Virus record (IMG/VR): IMGVR_UViG_3300044733_003944
Span: 20,102-84,101 of that record
Direction: 5' to 3' (one strand)
Origin: a virus
DNA length: 64,000 nucleotides
Part shown: piece after piece, positions 57,010 to 64,000 of the stretch
Position numbering within the stretch: the first letter of the stretch is position 1
Layout of the letters: each line of letters begins with the position of its first letter
Program-made: the position numbers and the translations under genes
Notes under the pieces: generated by a model
Told to the model about the DNA's origin: nothing
The model's input: only the letters and a program-made list of their open reading frames with translations
Database searches by the model: none

Positions 57010-58788
57010 ATGGGTTTAACTAAAGAACAAGTAATGATCGAATATGTGAAGTGTCTTCAAGATACCCCATATGCTCTTCGAACATACTTACAAACATACG
57101 ACAATACGGTTTCTAAATACGTTCCTTTGGAATTGTTTCCAGATCAAATTTCACTTCTAAAAGACTATGAGGATTACGAAGAAAATATTGCCTTGAAATA
57201 TAGACAAGCTGGAGTTTCTACCGTAACCGCAGCTTGGATTTCAAAAAGATTGGTATTTGCCAAGAAAAATCAACCTGAAAAAATATTGATTATTGCCAAC
57301 AAACTTGATACGTCAATGGAAATGGCAAATAAAATTAGAGCATTTGTTGATCAATGGCCATCTTGGGTTGGCGCTGGTTTTGCTGCCGAAAAAAATTCAC
57401 AAAGACATTACAAACTAACAAATGGGTCCGAAGTTAAGGCGGTTGCAACATCAAAAGATGCACTTCGTGGATTTACACCAACTATTCTTGTATTCGATGA
57501 GGCGGCGTTTATTGAGGCCGATAGTGATTTCTGGGCTGCCTGTATGGCGTCCTTATCTACGGGTGGTAAGGTAATCGTGGTTTCTACTCCTAACGGATAC
57601 GACCCAATTTATTATGAAATATATGATCAGTCATTAAAGGGAATGAACAATTTCAAAATCTCTGAAATGTTTTGGTATAGAGACCCAAGATATGCAAAAG
57701 ATCTTTATTTAGTTCCCACCGATGATTTGATACATTACCTTTTAAATAAAGAAGAATTTGATGATTCAAAAAATGTTTCTTTTGCACATGTCGATCCATA
57801 TGAGAGAGATTATCAAGAATTACAAATGTTTTTTAATCAAGGATATAAACCATGTTCATCTTGGTATGAAAAAATGGTTAAAAAACTTAAATACGATAAA
57901 AGAAAAATTAATCAGGAGTTAAATTGTGAGTTTCTTGGGTCGGGAGATAATGTTTTTGATAACAAACAACTTGAAGATATTAAAAATAACTCGTTAATGG
58001 ATGCCCCTTCTAAATTAATGGGTAACGCTTTATGGATATGGAAAGAACCGATAGAAGGTCATAAATACATTATGGGGGTCGACGTTTCTCGTGGGGATAG
58101 TGAAGACTTTTCATCAATTCAAGTTATCGATTTTGATGAGAGAGAACAAGTTTTAGAATATGTTGGAAAAATACCTCCTGATACTTTGGCTGAGGTTGCT
58201 TATAAGTGGGGAATGATGTATAACGCCTTTGTGGTTGTCGATATTACCGGAGGTATGGGTATAACAACGGTTAGAAAAATGCAAGAACTTGGATACAAAA
58301 GTTTATATGTTGATGGGATTGATCCGTTTAATGTGTGGGCGGTAAATAAAACTTCTGCAGAAAAAATTCCTGGCATAAACTTTAATAATAAACGAGTTCA
58401 AATAATTGCCGCTTTTGAGGAGTGGGTTAGACACAAATTTAAAATAAGAAGTATTCGTTTGTATAACGAGATGAATACTTTCGTATATATCAACGGAAGA
58501 CCAGACCATCAAAAAGGACAGCATGATGACCTTATTATGGGTATATCTATGGCAATTTATATTGCAGAATCTTCCTTTTCTAAATTAGAAAAGGCGACTG
58601 AACAAGCAAAAATTATGATCGATTCATGGGCAATTGTAAATAACGAATCAGTTAAAAAGGAAACACATTTTGACCCCATGATTCCAAATCAAAACTTTTT
58701 GAATGAAAGGTCATCAATAAACAATAATGGTGCATCAAAGGACGACTATCAAAAATACGGATGGTTATTTGGTGGTATAATAAGATAA
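57010..58788 (+). CDS. terL: Large terminase subunit (T4 gp17-like)
   Basis: 592 aa. ATPase domain: '[16 protein letters not shown]' (Walker-A-like, residues about 63-78) and [11 protein letters not shown] (Walker B with catalytic Glu, about 160-170), then a STPNG coupling motif. RNase H-like nuclease domain: '[16 protein letters not shown]' (first Asp), FVVVDITGG (second Asp) and GQHDDLIMG (third acidic pair). Full length for the family. Drives DNA packaging through the portal and cuts concatemers. Confidence 0.97.
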   Translation: MGLTKEQVMIEYVKCLQDTPYALRTYLQTYDNTVSKYVPLELFPDQISLLKDYEDYEENIALKYRQAGVSTVTAAWISKRLVFAKKNQPEKILIIANKLDTSMEMANKIRAFVDQWPSWVGAGFAAEKNSQRHYKLTNGSEVKAVATSKDALRGFTPTILVFDEAAFIEADSDFWAACMASLSTGGKVIVVSTPNGYDPIYYEIYDQSLKGMNNFKISEMFWYRDPRYAKDLYLVPTDDLIHYLLNKEEFDDSKNVSFAHVDPYERDYQELQMFFNQGYKPCSSWYEKMVKKLKYDKRKINQELNCEFLGSGDNVFDNKQLEDIKNNSLMDAPSKLMGNALWIWKEPIEGHKYIMGVDVSRGDSEDFSSIQVIDFDEREQVLEYVGKIPPDTLAEVAYKWGMMYNAFVVVDITGGMGITTVRKMQELGYKSLYVDGIDPFNVWAVNKTSAEKIPGINFNNKRVQIIAAFEEWVRHKFKIRSIRLYNEMNTFVYINGRPDHQKGQHDDLIMGISMAIYIAESSFSKLEKATEQAKIMIDSWAIVNNESVKKETHFDPMIPNQNFLNERSSINNNGASKDDYQKYGWLFGGIIR

Positions 58789-58792
58789 AAAA

Positions 58793-59713
58793 ATGGGATT
58801 AGATTTTAGAAAAACTTCAGGACGAATTGCTAATGGGTCAAAACTTGTTGTGCCAGGACAAATCACTACAGGACAAAAGGTATTTCAACCTACGTTTCAA
58901 TACAAAAAATCTGCCCCAAGAGATATCGTTTTATTAGAACAAATATTACCATTTTTAACACCAGACCCAACTCCAACACCAACTATAACACCGACTAAAA
59001 CCCCAACACCTACACCAAGTGTGACATCAACAATAACTCCTACCCCAACTATAACTCCAACAGTAACACCTTCAATCACACTAACTAGCACACCAACCCT
59101 TACACCAACACCAACTGTCACATTAACACCAACGAATTCACCGACCCTTACACCTACCCCGACCCTTACACCAACACCAACCGTTACATTAACACCAACA
59201 AATACACCAACCGTTACACCAACTATTACACCAACAAATACAGTTACACCAACTATTACACCAACAAATACAGTCACACCAACAAATACAGTCACACCAA
59301 CACCAAGCCCTATTGTAGGATATCTCAGTGTTCGAGTTGCCGCGGACTCATTTATTCCATCCACAGATGCGACTGTATGGTATGCAATATCTGCAACATA
59401 TGACGGAACGCAACCATTCCCACTTGGACAAACATGGTTACAGTTAGGCTTATCACAAACTTTACCTTTTTGTCCATCTAACACTTTATATGGAACAATA
59501 ACGGTTCCTGTTGGTTCGTTTGTTTATGTCCAAGTAAGAGATAGTTCAGGAACTAATATATATTTGACAACAAATAACTTTACGAGTTCGAATCCATGTT
59601 TATTCCCATCGTTTACTACACCTTATACAGACGGTTTTTCTATGGGAAGCCCAAGTTCGAGTAGTAAAACATATAAAATTTCAAATCCAATAACAACAAC
59701 ACCCGCACCATAA
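58793..59713 (+). CDS. Thr-Pro repeat virion protein
   Basis: 306 aa. An N-terminal 60-residue anchor ([20 protein letters not shown]) is followed by about 125 residues of TPTxTPT repeats (residues 64-188), then a C-terminal beta-rich domain with three Cys and a Ser/Thr-rich end. The repeat is a rigid mucin-like spacer holding the C-terminal domain away from the particle. Its place between terminase and portal suggests a head decoration or fibre. Possible glycosylation target. Confidence 0.65.
   Translation: MGLDFRKTSGRIANGSKLVVPGQITTGQKVFQPTFQYKKSAPRDIVLLEQILPFLTPDPTPTPTITPTKTPTPTPSVTSTITPTPTITPTVTPSITLTSTPTLTPTPTVTLTPTNSPTLTPTPTLTPTPTVTLTPTNTPTVTPTITPTNTVTPTITPTNTVTPTNTVTPTPSPIVGYLSVRVAADSFIPSTDATVWYAISATYDGTQPFPLGQTWLQLGLSQTLPFCPSNTLYGTITVPVGSFVYVQVRDSSGTNIYLTTNNFTSSNPCLFPSFTTPYTDGFSMGSPSSSSKTYKISNPITTTPAP
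58965..59335 (+). repeat. Degenerate ACACCAAC/CCAACTxTxAC coding repeat
   Basis: Encodes the (TPT)n spacer; units vary in third positions, so there has been selection on protein rather than recent DNA duplication, except for ACACCAACAAATACAGT, which recurs exactly. Confidence 0.8.
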
Positions 59714-59762
59714 TTATATAAAACACTATTGAAATATTTATATCTATAGTTAAATTATTAAT

Positions 59763-62531
59763 ATGGAAAATAACAATCAAAATCTAACAGTTTGGCAAAA
59801 ACTTTCCAAGACTTTTGGTCCTGATAGCACCTTAGGTCAAGGAAGACCAGACTACAAACTAGATAAAAAAGAAATTTTAAAAACTCAAGATAAAGCTGAG
59901 TATGAAAGGGCAAAACTCCAAAATCAACAATCTTTATATCTAAGCACCAATTGGGCGAAAGTTGAAAACAATTTATATACCCAAGCGGTTTATTATGAAC
60001 CAACAAGATTGGCGGCGTTTTACGATTACGAATCAATGGAATATTGTTTGGCGGGAGATACTAAAATTGCAACCCCGAACGGTTTTATCACAATTAAAGA
60101 GTTATCGGAAAAAGGTAGGGATTATGAATTTATTACTTATGCATATGATCATAACCTTAAAAAAGTAGTTCCCGCAGTAGCTAGAAACGCCCATTATACT
60201 AGAGATGAAATGACATATAAAGTCACGTTTGATGACGGTAGTCATATTATTGCAACATGGGAACACCAATTTATGAAAAGAGATGGTTCATTTGAACGGG
60301 TTATGAATTTAAAGCCTGGAGATTCAATGATGCCATTTTATCGTAAATCTTTTTATAATAACAAGAAATATAATTGGGTTTACACTTGTAATTCTGTAGA
60401 GGGTCATAATGGTTGGGTTTCAGAACACAATTTAGTTGCTGAATGGTTTTATGATGTTAAAGTAAACGAAGACGAGGAAGTGCATCATATTGATTTTGAT
60501 GGTAAAAATAATTTACCTGAAAACCTACAAATAATGAAGATATCTGAACACAGAGCATATCATGCAAGACTAAATAACGAAAAATTATGGTCTAATCCTG
60601 ATTATAGAAACAAAATGTCTGAAGTCGCAAAAAGAAAGGGTAAATTAGTTTGGGGTGGAAGACGAAGTGGTGATAAAAATCCAGCTTACATAAAAATAGG
60701 TTGGGATAACATTATTGAAACTGCAAGAAAAATAAAAACCTTGAAGGGAACCGCTAAACAATTAAATGTATCTTACCGAAAGTTACAAAGAGAAATCGTT
60801 TCAAATGGATATCAAGATTGGGGAACTTTTTTAACCGCATACGGAATACAGAAATCACCATACTCAACAGCTAAAGCAAAAAAAGATATAATTAACTTAA
60901 ACCATAAAATAGTATCAATTGAACCTCATGGTGTTGTGCCTGTTTATGATTTGACTGTTCCTGGATATAAAAATTTTGCTACAGACTCAATTTTTTCACA
61001 TAACACTCCCGAAATCTCAACCGCACTTGACATATACGCTGAAGAATCAACTACCCCAGATCAAAATGGTTATATTTTACAAGTATATTCTGAATCAAAA
61101 AGAATCAAAAGTATTTTAGTTGATTTATTTGTTAATACATTAGACATAAACACTAATTTACCGATGTGGATTAGAAACATGTGTAAATATGGTGATAATT
61201 TTGTTTATCTGAAATTAGACCCTGAAAAAGGGGTTACAGGATGCCTTCAATTACCAAACATCGAAATCGAAAGATTAGAAAGAGGTATTGATTCAAGAAC
61301 ATATAACGCGACAATTAATGTTAATAGAAAGGCCTTGAAATTTGCGTGGAAAGCAAGGGAAGCCGAATTTAATACTTGGGAGGTTGCCCACTTTAGATTG
61401 TTGGGTGATGATAGAAAACTTCCTTATGGAACATCAATGTTAGAAAAGGCTCGTCGTATTTGGAAACAATTAGTATTGTCTGAAGATGCGATGTTAATCT
61501 ATAGAACATCAAGAGCACCCGAAAGGAGAGTTTTCAAAGTTTTCGTTGGTAACATGGATGACAAAGATGTTGAGCCATATGTTCAAAGAGTTGCAAACAA
61601 ATTTAAAAGAGATCAAATTGTTGATAGAAAAACAGGAAATGTGGATTTAAGATTTAACCAAATGGCAGTGGATCAAGATTATTTTATTCCTGTAAGAGAC
61701 GCCGCTCAAGCAAGTCCAATTGAGACATTACCGGGAGCAACTAACCTTTCAGAAATCGCAGATATTGAGTATATCCAAAAGAAATTGGTTACAGCACTTC
61801 GTATTCCTAAAGCGTATTTAGGTTTTGAGGAACCTGTAGGTGATGGTAAAAACTTATCACTATTGGATATTCGTTTTGCAAGAACAATCAATAGAATTCA
61901 AAAATCGGCAATTGCTGAGATGAATAAAATTGCAATCATTCACTTATTTCTTATGGGATTTGAGGATGAGTTATCAAACTTTACGTTACAACTTACAAAC
62001 CCATCTAAACAAGCAGATTTATTAATGATTGACGTTTGGAAAGAAAAGGTGATATTATATAAAGATATGGTGTCTGAAATTGCTAAATCAATTCAGCCTA
62101 CTTCAGCAACATGGGCGAAAAAACATATTTTTGGTTTTTCTGATGATGAAATCAAAGTCGAACTTAACCAAATCAGAATGGAACGAGCAGTTGCCGCTGA
62201 ACTTGATAATACGGCAACTATTATTACAAAAACAGGTATTTTTGATACGGTTGATAGATTATACAAAACCGTAACTGGAGGAACTGCATCTGCAGGAGGA
62301 GCTGCCGCTCCACCAGCGGGAGGAGAAGGAGGAGCACCACCTCCACCACCAGCGGGAGGAGAAGAAGGAGGAGCACCCCCAATTCCTGAATCAATAAGAA
62401 AGGATAAAAACAAACTCATATTAGAATCAGAAATTGATGATTTTGATGAAGACGAATTTTTAGATTTTCAAAAAGTTAATAACACTTTAGGTGAGGTAAC
62501 CGATGAATTATCAAAACTTTTAGGTGATTAA
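59763..62531 (+). CDS. Portal protein interrupted by an HNH-containing intein
   Basis: 922 aa precursor. N-extein residues 1-94, intein 95-414, C-extein from Thr415. Joined exteins read YESMEY-TPEISTALDIYAEES, a normal myovirus portal segment, and the C-extein has long portal helices (ELGATNLSEIADIEYIQKKL type). The mature portal would be about 602 aa. It forms the dodecameric DNA gateway of the head. The C-terminal end has a Gly/Pro/Ala-rich linker (residues about 838-876) before an acidic tail. TATTTATA 59735-59742. Confidence 0.92.
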   Translation: MENNNQNLTVWQKLSKTFGPDSTLGQGRPDYKLDKKEILKTQDKAEYERAKLQNQQSLYLSTNWAKVENNLYTQAVYYEPTRLAAFYDYESMEYCLAGDTKIATPNGFITIKELSEKGRDYEFITYAYDHNLKKVVPAVARNAHYTRDEMTYKVTFDDGSHIIATWEHQFMKRDGSFERVMNLKPGDSMMPFYRKSFYNNKKYNWVYTCNSVEGHNGWVSEHNLVAEWFYDVKVNEDEEVHHIDFDGKNNLPENLQIMKISEHRAYHARLNNEKLWSNPDYRNKMSEVAKRKGKLVWGGRRSGDKNPAYIKIGWDNIIETARKIKTLKGTAKQLNVSYRKLQREIVSNGYQDWGTFLTAYGIQKSPYSTAKAKKDIINLNHKIVSIEPHGVVPVYDLTVPGYKNFATDSIFSHNTPEISTALDIYAEESTTPDQNGYILQVYSESKRIKSILVDLFVNTLDINTNLPMWIRNMCKYGDNFVYLKLDPEKGVTGCLQLPNIEIERLERGIDSRTYNATINVNRKALKFAWKAREAEFNTWEVAHFRLLGDDRKLPYGTSMLEKARRIWKQLVLSEDAMLIYRTSRAPERRVFKVFVGNMDDKDVEPYVQRVANKFKRDQIVDRKTGNVDLRFNQMAVDQDYFIPVRDAAQASPIETLPGATNLSEIADIEYIQKKLVTALRIPKAYLGFEEPVGDGKNLSLLDIRFARTINRIQKSAIAEMNKIAIIHLFLMGFEDELSNFTLQLTNPSKQADLLMIDVWKEKVILYKDMVSEIAKSIQPTSATWAKKHIFGFSDDEIKVELNQIRMERAVAAELDNTATIITKTGIFDTVDRLYKTVTGGTASAGGAAAPPAGGEGGAPPPPPAGGEEGGAPPIPESIRKDKNKLILESEIDDFDEDEFLDFQKVNNTLGEVTDELSKLLGD
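60045..61004 (+). mobile_element. Intein with HNH homing endonuclease
   Basis: 320 codons. Block A 'CLAGDTKIATPNGFITIKEL' with Cys1, block B GSHIIATWEHQF (TxxH-like His), an embedded HNH segment 'EDEEVHHIDFDGKNNLPENL' plus ISEHRAYHARLN, a helix-turn-helix-like GTAKQLNVSYRKLQREI, block F VVPVYDLTVPGYKNFATD, and block G SIFSHN before Thr+1. All splicing residues (Cys1, block B His, penultimate His, terminal Asn, Thr+1) are present, so it should be active. Confidence 0.93.
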
Positions 62532-62567
62532 TTTTTTTATTAGATATTTATATAACAAAAAGAAATT

Positions 62568-63281
62568 ATGATTGGGGAATTAAAATCAAAAATAGAAAAA
62601 TATTTAACGGAATCTTATAAAAAAAATAATTTAAAAGATAATTTATTTGTCTTTGAGGAATTAGTCCTTAAAAACAAAAATATTTCCAAAATATTTTATT
62701 TATATGATGAACTACAACAACCAAAGGGTTTGTCTGAGTCATTAGCCAACGAATTTATTTTTGAATCAATAACGGCATACGAAAATTTAATTAACAAAGT
62801 AACACCAACACAAATTAGAGAAATAAAAGCTTGGGTTGGTCATGTTAAATGTGAAAACAAATACAAAAATATTGATGATCTTTTCTCAAAGAACGTCCTA
62901 ACTTTAGAAAACAAAATTAAAAGTAAAAAAGTAATCTTGGAAAGTCTAAAATCAAAAGGACAAACCCAAAAAGAAATAATCAATGTTCCTTTAAAATCTA
63001 TGGTGAATGTTGCAAATAAAACAATTGATAGTTTTTTATCTTCTTTAAATGAAAATGAAAGAAAAGAATTGAAGGTTTTGTTATCAACGCCAAAAGAAAC
63101 TTTGATAGAAAACTATAACAAAGAGAAAAAAATAGTTTTAGAAAAATTATCGAACAAAAAACAAAATGAAACAGATAAAGAAACTATAAACACGATCGAT
63201 CAAGTGTTAAGTAAAATTCAAACAGAATCTTTTTCAGAACTTAATTATTACAAATTAAAAAATTTAAACGAAGGTCTTTAA
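62568..63281 (+). CDS. Prohead-core/scaffold-like protein
   Basis: 237 aa, highly helical and charged. N terminus 'MIGELKSKIEKYLTES' has a leader-like L-T-E. Its position directly after the portal is where myoviruses encode prohead core proteins and protease. No catalytic Ser/His motif of a gp21 protease is evident, so core or scaffold is the better guess. TATTTATA 62545-62552. Convergent 18-nt overlap with the bS21 gene. Confidence 0.55.
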   Translation: MIGELKSKIEKYLTESYKKNNLKDNLFVFEELVLKNKNISKIFYLYDELQQPKGLSESLANEFIFESITAYENLINKVTPTQIREIKAWVGHVKCENKYKNIDDLFSKNVLTLENKIKSKKVILESLKSKGQTQKEIINVPLKSMVNVANKTIDSFLSSLNENERKELKVLLSTPKETLIENYNKEKKIVLEKLSNKKQNETDKETINTIDQVLSKIQTESFSELNYYKLKNLNEGL

Positions 63282-63449
63282 TTTTTGATTAAAAATTGCC
63301 CGTTTTAATTTTAATCTTTTTTTTATAGATTTTTTTACAAATTCTTTCCTTTCAAAAAGAATCAGATTTTGTTTCGTCTTATTTACCTTTGATTTTAAGT
63401 CTTTAATTGACTTTTCAACATTTCCTTTTTTTACCTCAACTTTCAACAT
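63264..63449 (-). CDS. rpsU: Ribosomal protein bS21, phage-encoded
   Basis: 61 aa from ATG 63449; the frame continues upstream but the family start is MLKVEVKKGN. Sequence pattern 'VEKSIKDLKSKVNKTKQN' then LFERKEFVKKSIKKRLKLKRA matches bS21 (small subunit, near the anti-Shine-Dalgarno end of 16S rRNA). On the minus strand it has TTG (complement 63497-63495), 19 nt, TATATTTG (63475-63468), a host-type promoter. No Shine-Dalgarno is visible before its start. Confidence 0.85.
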   Translation of the reverse strand: MLKVEVKKGNVEKSIKDLKSKVNKTKQNLILFERKEFVKKSIKKRLKLKRAIFNQKLKTFV

Positions 63450-63467
63450 ACAATTAAATATTTGATT

Positions 63468-63497
63468 CAAATATAATATTTGTTTATAATTTAACAA
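63468..63497 (-). promoter_or_regulatory. Host-type promoter of bS21
   Basis: Minus-strand TTG, 19 nt, TATATTTG, ending about 18 nt before the ATG. Confidence 0.65.
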
Positions 63498-63526
63498 AAT
63501 AAACAACACAAATATGAAAAATTTTT

Positions 63527-63994
63527 ATGAAAAAAGGGAAGACCGTAAAATTGGTTGGATATAAATCCTTTAAATCACAATTTGGAACGATTGATTCCAC
63601 AAACTTAAAATCAATCTTTATTAATATTCAAACTTGGGTAGAACCAAAAGATGAATTCGAAAATTGGAACCGAATAATTTTAAACATGACAAGGTCGGTT
63701 AAACACACAATTTTAGAAAATATAAACAAAGAATTTTTTGACACAAAATTTATTGTAGATTTTGATCTGAGAACAAGTGGTCTACAAACAAAAAAGAAAT
63801 CATTTTTAAACTTAGAAATGAATCTATTCTTAATAGAAGAAATTGATTTCAAATCACCAAAACTTAAAAAACTTGTAAAAAATTTGGTTAAATGTATATA
63901 TTCAGACGTGATGAATAAAAACAAATATTTCAAATTTTATCTAACTAAAAACGGAAATCTAAAACCCCTTAAAAAAGAAACTGAAACTCTTTAG
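63527..63994 (+). CDS. Conserved-looking head-module protein
   Basis: 155 aa, complete (TAG 63992-63994). Mixed alpha/beta with 'SIFINIQTWVEPKDEFENWN' and a basic C-terminal tail. Reads like a recurrent protein near portal/prohead genes in large phages; role unknown. An in-frame ATG at 63527 is preferred over the out-of-frame ATG at 63514. Confidence 0.6.
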   Translation: MKKGKTVKLVGYKSFKSQFGTIDSTNLKSIFINIQTWVEPKDEFENWNRIILNMTRSVKHTILENINKEFFDTKFIVDFDLRTSGLQTKKKSFLNLEMNLFLIEEIDFKSPKLKKLVKNLVKCIYSDVMNKNKYFKFYLTKNGNLKPLKKETETL

Positions 63995-64000
63995 TATTTA

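Noticed and set aside
58897-59484. Minus-strand 195-aa VGVxVGV repeat frame
   Set aside because: Antisense shadow of the Thr-Pro repeat gene.
62568-63281. Prohead protease (gp21-like)
   Set aside because: Position is suitable but no convincing catalytic Ser/His motif was found; kept as core/scaffold-like.

Overview
The window is a contiguous piece of a large tailed-phage (Caudoviricetes) genome whose host is almost certainly a Bacteroidota (flavobacteria-like) bacterium. Phage identity comes from a T4-gp17-type large terminase, an intein-split portal, an endolysin and a large tRNA/tmRNA block. The host group comes from promoters of the Bacteroidota form (TTTG, 19-20 nt, TAnnTTTG), a secreted protein with SprB-like repeats and a gliding-motility/T9SS type-B C-terminal domain, and Bacteroidota-like signal peptides. 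DNA is AT-rich, starts lack Shine-Dalgarno sequences, and most genes are on the + strand.

Layout. 1-3.5 kb: end of an upstream gene and two related HNH endonucleases, each behind about 0.8 kb of non-coding DNA. 3.5-12 kb: a run of small genes, many starting with one of a few related 15-30 residue N-terminal leaders that end in [ILVM]-x-E. 12-26 kb: FKBP isomerase, T9SS-type adhesin, membrane proteins, a zincin, a lipoprotein and three large candidate ejection/internal proteins. 26.3-36.2 kb: about 34 tRNA or tRNA-like genes covering all 20 amino acids, interleaved with homing endonucleases, an RNase H-like gene and long structured non-coding RNAs. 36.2-38.65 kb: an array of small ORFs separated by attC-like imperfect palindromes, i.e. 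an integron-type gene-cassette array inside a phage. 38.6-42.3 kb: small phage genes, GAF protein and M15 endolysin. 42.3-43.8 kb: a roughly 0.93 kb non-coding RNA with its own promoter, boxA-like element and terminator, then a tmRNA on the minus strand. 44-52.4 kb: unknown gene, M20 peptidase, exported CAP protein, ClpC-like ATPase and DnaK. 52.4-64 kb: the head module (head-associated proteins, terminase, Thr-Pro repeat protein, portal with intein, prohead-type protein) and a phage bS21.

How the parts fit. Two promoter classes are visible. TATTTATA/TATTTATT elements sit 5-45 nt before most leader-bearing and structural genes (probably the virus-specific late class). Host-type promoters sit before the tRNAs, long RNAs, tmRNA, bS21 and exported or moron-like genes. 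The shared leaders with [ILV]xE ends look like capsid-targeting propeptides cleaved by a gp21-like prohead protease, implying that a large set of proteins, including an acetyltransferase, is packaged in the virion. tRNAs, tmRNA, bS21, DnaK, Clp and FKBP form a translation and protein-quality toolkit. All functional statements are from reading sequence only; no searches were run.
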